This document shows, piece by piece, positions 54,698 to 63,494 of a stretch of DNA of 64,000 nt. The DNA is taken from the NCBI RefSeq assembly GCF_020480685.1, contig NZ_JAJAFU010000007.1, forward strand, positions 1 through 64,000. The letters run 5' to 3'. A model generated the notes under the pieces. It saw only the letters and a program-made list of their open reading frames with translations. It had not been told where the DNA came from and did not search any database. Both the position numbers and the translations under genes were made by a program. Positions within the stretch are counted from its first letter, which is position 1. Every line of letters starts with the position of its first letter. The DNA is from Deferrivibrio essentukiensis. Its GTDB lineage: Bacteria > Chrysiogenota > Deferribacteres > Deferribacterales > Deferrivibrionaceae.

Positions 54698-55337
54698 TTT
54701 GGGTATCCCCCTTAGCATTCAAAAGCTCTTTTTCTATACTTACAACTCTATCAATTATACATTCTATAGCCTTTGCAACCGGGTCAGGAAGATTGCTATG
54801 ATCAAAATCAACCTTTTTATCTCCTGAGACTATTCTTCCTGGAATTCCTACAACTGTAGAGTTTGGCGGAACTTCTTTAACTACTACTGAGTTTGAGCCT
54901 ATCTTTGAGTTATCACCCACTTTAAAAGGTCCAAGTATTTTAGCCCCTGAGCCGATTACCACATTATTCCCTATAGTGGGGTGTCTTTTCCCCTTATTAA
55001 GACTTACTCCGCCAAGTGTTACTCCGTGATATATTGTAACGTTATCACCTATTTCCGCAGTTTCCCCTATAACAACTCCCATACCGTGATCAATAAAGAA
55101 ATTTTTACCTATTTTTGCTCCCGGGTGGATTTCAATACCTGTAAAAAATCTACCTAAATGGGATACAAATCTTCCCAAAAAGTAAAATTCTTTTCTCCAA
55201 AGCCAGTTTGCTACTCTGTGAAAAAGTATTGCGTGAAAACCAGGATAACAAAATATTACTTCCAATACGCTTCTGGCCGCGGGGTCCCTTTCAAAAATTG
55301 TATCAATTTCTTCTCTAAGTGTCTTTAAAATTTTCAC
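54675..55337 (-). CDS. cysE: Serine acetyltransferase
   Basis: This 220-residue enzyme makes O-acetylserine for cysteine synthesis. It starts near [22 protein letters not shown], and the left-handed beta-helix has [21 protein letters not shown] with catalytic His and Asp. The GTG at 55337 behind AGGGTAGGA is preferred; a TTG at 55370 lies in the T run of the ferredoxin terminator. CysK is not in the window. Confidence 0.93.
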   Translation of the reverse strand: MKILKTLREEIDTIFERDPAARSVLEVIFCYPGFHAILFHRVANWLWRKEFYFLGRFVSHLGRFFTGIEIHPGAKIGKNFFIDHGMGVVIGETAEIGDNVTIYHGVTLGGVSLNKGKRHPTIGNNVVIGSGAKILGPFKVGDNSKIGSNSVVVKEVPPNSTVVGIPGRIVSGDKKVDFDHSNLPDPVAKAIECIIDRVVSIEKELLNAKGDTQNENNNKE

Positions 55338-55367
55338 AAATCCTACCCTGGTAGTAGTAAATGTATT

Positions 55368-55405
55368 CAAAAAAATACCTGTATTGCCAAGACAATACAG
55401 GTATT
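55368..55405 (-). terminator. Terminator of the ferredoxin gene
   Basis: A perfect 13-bp inverted repeat (55374-55386 and 55393-55405) with a six-base loop is followed on the minus strand by seven T residues. It separates the ferredoxin gene from cysE. Confidence 0.9.
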
Positions 55406-55418
55406 CTATAAAGATTAA

Positions 55419-55601
<183 letters not shown>

Positions 55602-55617
55602 TTAGATTGTATATAGA

Positions 55618-55646
55618 TTAATAGTTACCAACTCGTGTATTGTCAA
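55618..55646 (-). promoter_or_regulatory. Promoter of the ferredoxin gene
   Basis: On the minus strand TTGACA (55641-55646) is followed after 17 nt by TATTAA (55618-55623), 29 bases before the start codon. Confidence 0.75.
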
Positions 55647-55746
55647 CAAAAATTTTATTAAAATTCAAGTTTGATTTATCTCCATTTGGGGTTGCATTTT
55701 AATAAAATAGAATATATTAACCCTAAAAATAAATTTGGAGGACTTT

Positions 55747-56085
55747 ATGGTTGATGGAAATATTAAGTTTGTTAAGCTTGTTTCAGGTGACTCAGTTATG
55801 GGAAAATTAGAGGATGGGAAATTAAAAGATGTTGTCCAAATTCAGGCAATCCCTGCTGGCGGTGGGGTTCAGCTTGCAATTCTTCCTTTTGGGTTTCCAT
55901 TTGAAGAGGAGGTAGGCGGAGAAATAAAAGAAGAACATATTTTGTATGAATACCAAAAAGTTCCGGAGGAACTTGTTAATAAATATCTGGAAACTAAAAG
56001 CAATATCAAGATTGCAAGCAGTATTCCTGATGTAGGACCACTTGGAGGTGGCAAAAGTTCAGGTGGCAGCGGAATTATACTCTAA
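55747..56085 (+). CDS. Small protein of unknown function, possibly Sm-like
   Basis: This 112-residue protein starts VDGNIKFVKLVSGDSVMGKLEDGKL, which has the look of an Sm-fold strand pair (KLVSGDxVxGKLxDG). A proline- and glycine-rich middle and a glycine/serine tail (GGGKSSGGSG) follow. GGAGG favours the ATG at 55747. It has no cysteines or membrane segment. An RNA-binding Sm-like role is only a guess. Confidence 0.55.
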   Translation: MVDGNIKFVKLVSGDSVMGKLEDGKLKDVVQIQAIPAGGGVQLAILPFGFPFEEEVGGEIKEEHILYEYQKVPEELVNKYLETKSNIKIASSIPDVGPLGGGKSSGGSGIIL

Positions 56086-56094
56086 TGGTCTACA

Positions 56095-56637
56095 ATGGAT
56101 AGTCACTGGAAAAAATTAAATACACACAGAGAGTATCTTGATAGGGTACTCTCTGTGGAACATCGTGAGTTTTATTTTGCCAAAGAAAATGCCTCAATGA
56201 ACTTTACTGTGGTAAATACTAATGATTGGGTTACCATTATTCCCATAACACTTGATGATAAATTTGTTTTGGTGAAGCAGTTTAGAGTAGGCACTGAAGA
56301 AACTACATATGAATTTCCTGGCGGTGCCGTTAATAAAGGTGAAGATAAATTAAAAGCGGCTCTCAGAGAATTGAGAGAGGAGACCGGCATTGAACCAATA
56401 GAGATAAAACTATTAGGTGAGATTCATCCTAACCCTGCCTTTATGAGTAACAAAGCTTATGTCTATCTTGCAAAGGGGTGTGAGTTTAAATATGATTTGA
56501 ATTTGGATATGTTTGAGGATATTGAATTGATAACACTGACTAAAAATGAATTGGAAGATTATATAAGAAGTGGTATGATAAAGCATAGCATAGTATTGGC
56601 TGCTTATTCTTTATTTTTGGTTGATAACAAAGTTTGA
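56095..56637 (+). CDS. Nudix hydrolase, ADP-ribose pyrophosphatase-like
   Basis: This 180-residue protein has a complete Nudix box: GGAVNKGEDKLKAAL followed by RELREETGI, near residues 77-101. The N-terminal FTVVNTNDWVTIIPIT and the QFRVGTEETTYEFPGG segment are like ADP-ribose pyrophosphatases. RBS is weak. It ends nine bases before the permease gene. Confidence 0.9.
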   Translation: MDSHWKKLNTHREYLDRVLSVEHREFYFAKENASMNFTVVNTNDWVTIIPITLDDKFVLVKQFRVGTEETTYEFPGGAVNKGEDKLKAALRELREETGIEPIEIKLLGEIHPNPAFMSNKAYVYLAKGCEFKYDLNLDMFEDIELITLTKNELEDYIRSGMIKHSIVLAAYSLFLVDNKV

Positions 56638-56645
56638 GGTAGTTT

Positions 56646-57443
56646 ATTTACCGAGAAATTAAAAAATATAAAATTTACTTTATAGATTTCTTCCTTATAG
56701 GATTTATAATAGTATCATCATTTTTACTGTTAAGGAATCTATCTGAAAACCTCGGATATAACTGGCAATTTTATCGTATTTGGGAATATTTAATAAAAGA
56801 AACCGAAAATGGATATGAATTTGGTATTTTAATAAAAGGTCTCTTTATTACATTGGAAGTATCTGCTATTAGTCTGATTTTATCTTTTATATTTGGACTT
56901 TTCAGTGCACTTTTCAGCATATCAAACTCTTTTATGTTGAAATTTTTATCTACTTTCTATGTGGAGACTATAAGAAATACTCCGTTATTGATTCAAATAT
57001 TTTTTAATTACTTTGTAATTTCACCTATTTTTGATATATCGCCGTTTGTGACAGCAATACTTACACTAAGCCTATTTGAGGGGGCGTATGCATCTGAAAT
57101 TATAAGAGGCGGGATAAACTCTATCCCTTTGGGACAGTATGAAGCAGCGAGAAGTCTGGGGTTAACTGAATATCAAATGTACCGGTTTATTGTTTTGCCC
57201 CAGGCATTAAAAAATGTGGCACCCCCCCTTGCAAGTCAAGGTATCTCTCTTATTAAAGATTCATCTCTTATAAGTACGATTTCTGTTTATGAGTTGACAC
57301 TTTATGGGCAAGCAATAGTTAGTGAGACATTCTTGAGCTTTGAAGTATGGTTTACAATTGCTTTGATATATCTTATAATAAATGTGATATTGTCGGCTGG
57401 GATTAAAATATTTTCAAAAAAAGTCGCAAGGAGTGCAATATGA
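56646..57443 (+). CDS. Polar amino-acid ABC transporter permease with probable ATT start
   Basis: This about 265-residue inner-membrane protein has the ABC permease EAA loop EAARSLGLTEYQMYRF and SLIKDSSLISTISVYELT. The frame is open back to 56643 without any ATG, GTG or TTG until 56853, which would cut away the first helix. GAGG at 56636-56639 lies six bases before an ATT at 56646. The upstream residues (GYNWQFYRIWEYLI and GILIKGLFITLE) align with the start of the paralogous permease at 58259, so translation almost surely begins near 56646. Confidence 0.8.
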   Translation: MYREIKKYKIYFIDFFLIGFIIVSSFLLLRNLSENLGYNWQFYRIWEYLIKETENGYEFGILIKGLFITLEVSAISLILSFIFGLFSALFSISNSFMLKFLSTFYVETIRNTPLLIQIFFNYFVISPIFDISPFVTAILTLSLFEGAYASEIIRGGINSIPLGQYEAARSLGLTEYQMYRFIVLPQALKNVAPPLASQGISLIKDSSLISTISVYELTLYGQAIVSETFLSFEVWFTIALIYLIINVILSAGIKIFSKKVARSAI

Positions 57444-58258
57444 AAAAACTGTTAAGCATTATTATTGTATTACTAATTATGTTTGGAGCAAGTGCTTATG
57501 CTGACTCTGTAAGAGAAAATCTTACAAAAGAGAGCACAGTAGAGAAGATTTTAAAAAGAGGGTATATTAAGGTAGGGATGTCTACTTTTGTACCATGGGC
57601 GATGCAGGATAAAAATGGAAATCTAATCGGCTTTGAAATTGATGTGGCCAAAAGACTGGCTCAGGACATGGGGGTAAAAGTTGAATTTATTCCTACTAAA
57701 TGGTCAGGAATTATTCCTGCTCTTTTGACAGGTAAGTATGATGTGATTATCGGAGGTATGGGAATTACGCCTGAAAGGAATAAAAAAGTCAATTTTACTA
57801 TCCCTTACGATTACTCAGGTATGTCTATCGTAGCACATAAGAAAAAGGCTGAGGGCTTTAATAAATTGGAAGATTTTAATAAAAATGATGTTGTTATTGC
57901 TGTGAGAATCGGCACTACTGCTGAAAGCGCAGTCAAAAAATATTTGCCTAATGCCAAGCTTAAACTTTTTGACGATGAATCACAAGCAATTCAAGAGCTT
58001 TTGACAGGTCGCGTGCATGCTGTAGTTGCTTCTGCTCCAATGCCTGCATTTCAAGCGATAGAGCATAGTGATAAACTTTTTCTCCCGTTTAAGGAAACAT
58101 TTACAAAAGAGCCTATTGCATTTGCAATAAGAAAGGGTGATGTGGATACTTTAAATTATTTCAACAGCTGGATTACAATTGTAGAGTCCGAAGGTTGGCT
58201 TAAAGAGCGAAAAGATTATTGGTTTAACTCAAAAGATTGGGAGAAACTTTTGAAATAA
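57440..58258 (+). CDS. Amino-acid ABC transporter substrate-binding protein
   Basis: This 272-residue periplasmic protein has a signal peptide ending near SAYADS (residue 22). The family-3 solute-binding features GYIKVGMSTFVPWAMQDKNG, GFEIDVAKRLA and GKYDVIIGGMGITPER are present. It overlaps the first permease gene by four bases. Ligand is probably a polar amino acid such as glutamine or glutamate. Confidence 0.9.
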   Translation: MKKLLSIIIVLLIMFGASAYADSVRENLTKESTVEKILKRGYIKVGMSTFVPWAMQDKNGNLIGFEIDVAKRLAQDMGVKVEFIPTKWSGIIPALLTGKYDVIIGGMGITPERNKKVNFTIPYDYSGMSIVAHKKKAEGFNKLEDFNKNDVVIAVRIGTTAESAVKKYLPNAKLKLFDDESQAIQELLTGRVHAVVASAPMPAFQAIEHSDKLFLPFKETFTKEPIAFAIRKGDVDTLNYFNSWITIVESEGWLKERKDYWFNSKDWEKLLK

Positions 58259-59128
58259 ATGAAAAAAGTTAGCTTTAAAAGGATAGACATATTGGTATTG
58301 TCTATCCTTATACTTATTGTTTTTTATATTTTTTATAGAATTAATATCTATATAGACTACCACTGGCAATGGCATAGGGTAGTCGATTATATAATTAATA
58401 AAGATGAAAAAGGATACCATTTTGGTCTTTTGTCTAAGGGGTTATTTTATACTCTAAAACTAAGTATGTGGTCTATTATTTTTAGTATTATTTTAGGATT
58501 TATATTTGGTACTTTCAGGTCATTTAAACGACCTTTTTTCAGGTTTGGTTCTTTGATATATGTTGAGTTAAATAGAAATATCCCACCTTTAATTCTGATT
58601 TTTATATTTTATTTTTTTATAAGTGATCAAATTTTCACACTGTTTGAAGTTGAGTATTTCATAAGAAATTTGGGAAAAACAGCTCGTGAAATAATAACAA
58701 TATTTTTTGCTCCGCCAAATTTGATATCATCCTTTTTTGCCGGGGTATTGGCACTTTCAGTATTTGAAAGTGCTTATATAGCTGAAATTGTTAAGGCAGG
58801 TATTGAATCTGTTGATGTAGGACAAAAGGAGGCTGCCAAAGCATTGGGTTTATCAAAATATCAAATTTTAAGATATGTAACTATTCCGCAGGCATCCAAG
58901 GTAATAATTCCTCCCCTTAGTAACCAGTGTATTTCAACAATAAAAGATTCTTCAATTGTCTCTGTAATAGCTATCCCTGAGCTTACATTTCAGGGCATGG
59001 AGATGATGTCAGCAACCTATTTGTCATACGAGACTTGGATTACTGTGACTTTTTTTTATTTTATTCTTACCTTTTCCCTTTCTATGCTGAATAAGAAAAT
59101 TGAAAGGACTTATACTCTTAATTTCTGA
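58259..59128 (+). CDS. Polar amino-acid ABC transporter permease
   Basis: This 289-residue membrane protein has an N-terminal helix, a loop DYHWQWHRVVDYII, then five helices with EAAKALGLSKYQILRY and STIKDSSIVSVIAIPEL. It is the partner of the permease at 56646. It begins right after the binding-protein stop. No ATPase gene follows; pstS is next. Confidence 0.9.
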   Translation: MKKVSFKRIDILVLSILILIVFYIFYRINIYIDYHWQWHRVVDYIINKDEKGYHFGLLSKGLFYTLKLSMWSIIFSIILGFIFGTFRSFKRPFFRFGSLIYVELNRNIPPLILIFIFYFFISDQIFTLFEVEYFIRNLGKTAREIITIFFAPPNLISSFFAGVLALSVFESAYIAEIVKAGIESVDVGQKEAAKALGLSKYQILRYVTIPQASKVIIPPLSNQCISTIKDSSIVSVIAIPELTFQGMEMMSATYLSYETWITVTFFYFILTFSLSMLNKKIERTYTLNF

Positions 59129-59129
59129 T

Positions 59130-59168
59130 TTTACATTTATTTTACATCAAGGTTACACTTTTCTGACA
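59130..59168 (+). promoter_or_regulatory. Pho box upstream of pstS
   Basis: Four repeats TTTACA, TTTACA, GTTACA and CTGACA start at 59130, 59141, 59152 and 59163, exactly 11 bases apart, as in PhoB/PhoP binding sites. A -10-like TATTCT follows at 59178. No good -35 is present, as expected for an activated promoter. Confidence 0.8.
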
Positions 59169-59221
59169 ATTTAATATTATTCTTCCTTATCCTAAAAAGG
59201 ATAAAAAAAGGAGGAAAATGT

Positions 59222-60229
59222 ATGAAAAAAAGCTTGTTAATAGCTCTTGTATTTATGGCTTGCTTGACAGTGATAGGTGTGGCTTCTGCAAGGGATCAGA
59301 TTAGGATAGTTGGCTCCAGTACGGTATACCCTTTTTCGAGTTATGTTGCTGAAGAATTTGGAGCAACAACTAATTTTAAAACCCCTGTGGTTGAATCAAC
59401 AGGTTCAGGTGGCGGTCATAAATTATTTAGTGAAGGGGTAGGGGAGAAAACTCCTGATATAACCAATTCATCAAGAAGAATCAAAGAGAAAGAGTTGAAA
59501 AATAATATTGAAAAAGGGATTGAAACCATTGAAGTTAAAATAGGTTTTGATGGGATAGTTTTGGCTCAAAATAAAGATTCAAGTGATTTAAAACTTTCTA
59601 GAAAAGATATTTTGCTTGCTGTTGCAGAAGAAGTGCCGGCAAATGGTAAGCTTGTAAAAAACCCTTATAAGTATTGGAATGAAATTAATCCAAATTTGCC
59701 TAAAAGAAAAATTTTGATTTATGGTCCACCTACATCTTCAGGTACAAGAGATGCTTTTGAAGAGTTGGCGCTGGAAGAAGCTTCTAAAAAGATAAAAGAA
59801 TATGGTGGAAAGTATTCAAAAATTAGGACTGATGGAGTCTATGTCCCAGCAGGTGAAAATGATAACTTAATTGTTCAAAGGCTTGTTAAAGATAAAGAAG
59901 CTGTCGGTATATTTGGATACAGTTTCCTTGAAGAAAACAGTGACAGACTAAAAGGTGCTACAGTGGACGGGTATGAGCCAACTTTTGAAAATATATCTTC
60001 CGGAAAATACCCCATATCAAGAAGCCTATATTTTTATGTCAAAAAGAACCACTTAGGCAAAATACCTGGTATTGAGGAGTATGTTGACCTTTTTGTAAGT
60101 GAGAAAATTATTGGCGGTAGGGGAGTTTTAAAAAGGATAGGTCTTATCCCGTTGCCAAAGGCTGACAGGGAAAAAATAAGAGCAGAGTGGAAAAGTAGAA
60201 AAGTATTGACTATAAGTGATATAAAATAA
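59222..60229 (+). CDS. pstS: Phosphate ABC transporter substrate-binding protein
   Basis: This 335-residue periplasmic protein has a signal peptide ending near GVASARDQ. The mature start IRIVGSSTVYPFSSYVAEEF and the phosphate-binding segments ESTGSGGGHKLF and GPPTSSGTRDAFE are typical of the PstS/SphX group. GGAGG precedes the ATG. It is the first gene of pstSCAB. Confidence 0.93.
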   Translation: MKKSLLIALVFMACLTVIGVASARDQIRIVGSSTVYPFSSYVAEEFGATTNFKTPVVESTGSGGGHKLFSEGVGEKTPDITNSSRRIKEKELKNNIEKGIETIEVKIGFDGIVLAQNKDSSDLKLSRKDILLAVAEEVPANGKLVKNPYKYWNEINPNLPKRKILIYGPPTSSGTRDAFEELALEEASKKIKEYGGKYSKIRTDGVYVPAGENDNLIVQRLVKDKEAVGIFGYSFLEENSDRLKGATVDGYEPTFENISSGKYPISRSLYFYVKKNHLGKIPGIEEYVDLFVSEKIIGGRGVLKRIGLIPLPKADREKIRAEWKSRKVLTISDIK

Positions 60230-60239
60230 AATGACTAAC

Positions 60240-60259
60240 TGGGCTGGTTAAACAGCCCA
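60240..60259 (+). other. Intercistronic hairpin between pstS and pstC
   Basis: TGGGCTG and CAGCCCA form a 7-bp stem with a six-base loop. No T run follows, so it is probably a 3'-end stabiliser or weak attenuator after pstS. Confidence 0.55.
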
Positions 60260-60281
60260 ATCTTAAGTTTAATGGGGTAAT

Positions 60282-61520
60282 ATGACTGAGATATTTTTTT
60301 ATATATTTTTGATATGTATATTTTTGATACTTTTTGTAGGGCACTATTTGGGCATAAAAAAAGCTTTACTTTTGGAATCAGTAAATGAATTAAAATCAAG
60401 ACCTTATTATTATGGCTGGTATTGCCTATTGTGGATGAGTGTACCGGCCTTTTTGTTTTATGTAATTTTATCAATTTTGTCATTTTATAAGTTACTATAT
60501 TTTCCTCCTTTTTTAACATATATTTTTACCTTTTTGTTTGTGATTGTAGGTCTTTTATTAAGTCTTATAAATATTAGTCCTAAATTAAATGCAAGAGCTA
60601 AAGTGGAAAAGTTTATAGATATAATTCTTCTTATATGCGCTGTTATTACAATATTGGTTACGATAGGGATTGTGCTTTCAATATTTTTTGAGTCCCTGAA
60701 ATTTTTTAGAAACGTAAACATATTTGACTTTATTTTTGGCACAAAATGGGAGCCTGATACAGCATTTTTAGGTGGTGCAGGTAGGGGTGATGAAATGGTT
60801 GCTGAACCAAAATTTGGTTCTGTTCCACTTTTTGCCGGTACTGCAATGATTACTTTGATAGCAATGCTCGTAGCTGTGCCTTCGGGACTTTTTAGTGCAA
60901 TATATCTTTCCGAGTATGCATCTAAAAATGTTAGAAAAAGGGTTAAGCCTTTACTTGAAATTTTGGCTGGGATACCTACCGTTGTTTACGGTTTTTTCGC
61001 AGCAATAACCGTAAGCCCTATGGTGGTCAAAATAGCAGAATCATTAGGTCTTAAGGCAGAATACACAAATGCACTTTCCCCGGGGATTGTTATGGGGATA
61101 ATGATAATTCCGTATATCTCCTCTTTGTCTGATGATGTCATAAATGCAGTACCAAAAAGCTTAAGAGAGGGGTCATTGGCACTTGGAACAACTAAGTCTG
61201 AAACAATAAAGCATGTAGTTTTGCCCGCTGCATTGCCCGGCATTTTTTCAGCTGTTATACTGGCGGTTTCAAGGGCAATAGGGGAAACAATGATAGTAGT
61301 GATGGCTGCAGGACTTAGACCTAATCTTACATTGAATCCTTTGGAAGGGATGACAACGGTAACAGTCAGAATTGTAGATGCACTGGTAGGTGATCAAGAG
61401 TTTGGCAGTCTCGAAACTTTATCGGCATTTGGTTTGGGATTTGTCTTGTTGTTAATAACTCTGATTTTAAATATATTTTCTATGAAAATCGTTAGGCGTT
61501 TCAGAGAAAAGTACGATTAA
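60282..61520 (+). CDS. pstC: Phosphate ABC transporter permease PstC
   Basis: This 412-residue membrane protein is longer than E. coli PstC (319) because of two or three extra N-terminal helices. The core has ILAGIPTVVYGFFA and the EAA-type loop REGSLALGTTKSETIKHVVL near residue 295, and AVSRAIGETMIV. It forms the channel with PstA. Confidence 0.93.
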   Translation: MTEIFFYIFLICIFLILFVGHYLGIKKALLLESVNELKSRPYYYGWYCLLWMSVPAFLFYVILSILSFYKLLYFPPFLTYIFTFLFVIVGLLLSLINISPKLNARAKVEKFIDIILLICAVITILVTIGIVLSIFFESLKFFRNVNIFDFIFGTKWEPDTAFLGGAGRGDEMVAEPKFGSVPLFAGTAMITLIAMLVAVPSGLFSAIYLSEYASKNVRKRVKPLLEILAGIPTVVYGFFAAITVSPMVVKIAESLGLKAEYTNALSPGIVMGIMIIPYISSLSDDVINAVPKSLREGSLALGTTKSETIKHVVLPAALPGIFSAVILAVSRAIGETMIVVMAAGLRPNLTLNPLEGMTTVTVRIVDALVGDQEFGSLETLSAFGLGFVLLLITLILNIFSMKIVRRFREKYD

Positions 61521-61531
61521 GGTGGTTATTA

Positions 61532-62695
61532 ATGTCCGTTAAAAATATTCAAAGTAAGTTAAATAGGAAAAGATATTTTAAGGAAAAGGTTTTTAGGTTT
61601 TATGGAATAATTGCCCTTGTGATTTCATTTCTATTTTTGCTTACATTTTTTGGTAATATGATTGGCAAAGGTTATTCTGCATTAAGACAAGCTAAAATTT
61701 ATACTACAATAACTATTACTCCTGAAGTCTTGGAAGACCCTTCCTATGCATTTCCTGAGAACGAATACTATTTTGTTAGTCGGGATGAAATAAGAAGATT
61801 GCCGCTAATGATTCAAAATTCTAGCGGTATGATGAATAAAACCTTCAAAAAATGGGTTACAGCTGACTCCGAGGTGGATCAATATTTAAAGGGGAAGCCC
61901 TCAAGACTAAAGAATATGGATAAAAAGTATATTGATAAGCTAAAAGAGGAGGGGAGAGTCAGACTATTTTTCAACTGGGGATTTTTCACAAACGGTGACT
62001 CTAATCTTCCTGAAATAGCTGGTATCAAAGCCGCCGTGTTTGGAACTATTTATGTGGTAATTATTACAATTTTGGTAAGTGTCCCTATCGGTATTGCCAC
62101 TGCAATTTATTTAGAAGAGTATGCAAAAGATAATTTCCTGACAAGGATAATAGAGGTTAATATTAACAATTTGGCAGCCATCCCTTCAATTATTTACGGT
62201 CTTTTGGGACTTGCTATATTTATAAATTTTTTACATGTACCAAGGTCTTCAGCTCTTGCAGGCGGGCTTACTTTGGGTATCATGAATTTGCCCGTGATAG
62301 TTATTAGTGCCAGGGCAGCAATAAAATCAGTTCCACCTTCAATAAGGGAAGCAGCATATGGTGTAGGTGCATCAAAGCTACAGGTCATATGGCATCACAT
62401 TCTTCCCCTTGCTATCCCAGGAATTTTGACTGGTTTTATTATAGGTCTTGCCAGATCAATCGGCGAGACAGCTCCACTTCTTATTGTAGGGATGGTTGCA
62501 TATATCCCTGATGCACCATCAAGCTTTACTCAGTCCACAACTGTATTGCCGGCACAGATTTATAATTGGTCTACGGCATCTTTGAGGGCATTTACGGAAA
62601 AGACCGCACTTGCCATTTTAGTTTTGCTAACGGTAATGTTGTTTTTAAATGCCATTGCTATTTGGCTTAGAAATAAATATGAAAAACAGTGGTAA
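61532..62695 (+). CDS. pstA: Phosphate ABC transporter permease PstA
   Basis: This 387-residue membrane protein has a large extracytoplasmic domain (residues 45-150) after the first helix, then the PstA core with NLAAIPSIIYGLLGL and REAAYGVGASKLQVIWHHIL and ARSIGETAPLL. Its stop is two bases from the first possible pstB start. Confidence 0.93.
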   Translation: MSVKNIQSKLNRKRYFKEKVFRFYGIIALVISFLFLLTFFGNMIGKGYSALRQAKIYTTITITPEVLEDPSYAFPENEYYFVSRDEIRRLPLMIQNSSGMMNKTFKKWVTADSEVDQYLKGKPSRLKNMDKKYIDKLKEEGRVRLFFNWGFFTNGDSNLPEIAGIKAAVFGTIYVVIITILVSVPIGIATAIYLEEYAKDNFLTRIIEVNINNLAAIPSIIYGLLGLAIFINFLHVPRSSALAGGLTLGIMNLPVIVISARAAIKSVPPSIREAAYGVGASKLQVIWHHILPLAIPGILTGFIIGLARSIGETAPLLIVGMVAYIPDAPSSFTQSTTVLPAQIYNWSTASLRAFTEKTALAILVLLTVMLFLNAIAIWLRNKYEKQW

Positions 62696-62710
62696 ATGGA
62701 GATGAATAAT

Positions 62711-63469
62711 ATGAATATTAAGATGTCAGCAACAAATGTAAATTTTTATTATGGTGAGTTTAAGGCACTTAAAAATATAAATATTAATTTTTACGAAAAT
62801 AATGTTACAGCACTTATTGGGCCTTCCGGCTGCGGCAAAAGTACATTTCTAAGGTGTCTTAACAGGATGAATGATCTGATTGATGATACAAAAGTAGAAG
62901 GTGAAATTTTGTTGGACAATGAAAATATTTATGATGCTGATGTAGATGTAGTAGAGCTGAGAAAAAAGATAGGGATGGTGTTTCAAAAGCCGAACCCTTT
63001 TCCTAAATCGATTTATGATAATATTGCTTATGGACCAAAAATACACGGTATGGCAAATAAAGGTGCTGAAATGGATGAACTTGTTGAAAGTTCTCTAAAA
63101 AAAGCCTTCTTATGGGATGAGGTAAAGGACAGATTACATGCTCCTGCCACGGCACTTTCAGGTGGACAACAGCAGCGACTTTGTATTGCAAGAGCAATAG
63201 CTATGAGACCTGATATAATCCTTATGGATGAGCCTGCATCAGCACTTGATCCTATTGCTACTCAGAAAATAGAGGATTTGATTTTTGAGCTTAAAAATAA
63301 TTTTACAATCATTATTGTGACGCACAGTATGCAGCAAGCTGCAAGAGTCTCCGATTTTACTGCATTTTTTTATATGGGTAATTTAATAGAATTTGGTAAA
63401 ACAGATGAAATTTTTACAAAACCTAAATTAAAACAGACGGAAGATTATATAACCGGTAGATTTGGATAA
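62711..63469 (+). CDS. pstB: Phosphate ABC transporter ATP-binding protein
   Basis: This ATPase of about 252 residues powers phosphate import. It has Walker [24 protein letters not shown], Walker [14 protein letters not shown] and [12 protein letters not shown], all typical of PstB. ATG codons at 62696 and 62702 are also possible; GGAG at 62698-62701 suits the one at 62711. No phoU follows on this strand. Confidence 0.94.
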   Translation: MNIKMSATNVNFYYGEFKALKNININFYENNVTALIGPSGCGKSTFLRCLNRMNDLIDDTKVEGEILLDNENIYDADVDVVELRKKIGMVFQKPNPFPKSIYDNIAYGPKIHGMANKGAEMDELVESSLKKAFLWDEVKDRLHAPATALSGGQQQRLCIARAIAMRPDIILMDEPASALDPIATQKIEDLIFELKNNFTIIIVTHSMQQAARVSDFTAFFYMGNLIEFGKTDEIFTKPKLKQTEDYITGRFG

Positions 63470-63494
63470 AATTTATTTTGCAATTTAAAAGAGG

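Noticed and set aside
55338-55370. TTG at 55370 as the cysE start
   Set aside because: It lies within the T run of the ferredoxin terminator and lacks an RBS, whereas the GTG at 55337 has AGGGTAGGA and gives the usual N-terminus.
56853-57443. TTG at 56853 as the permease start
   Set aside because: It has no RBS and removes the first helix and a region that aligns with the paralogous permease at 58259.
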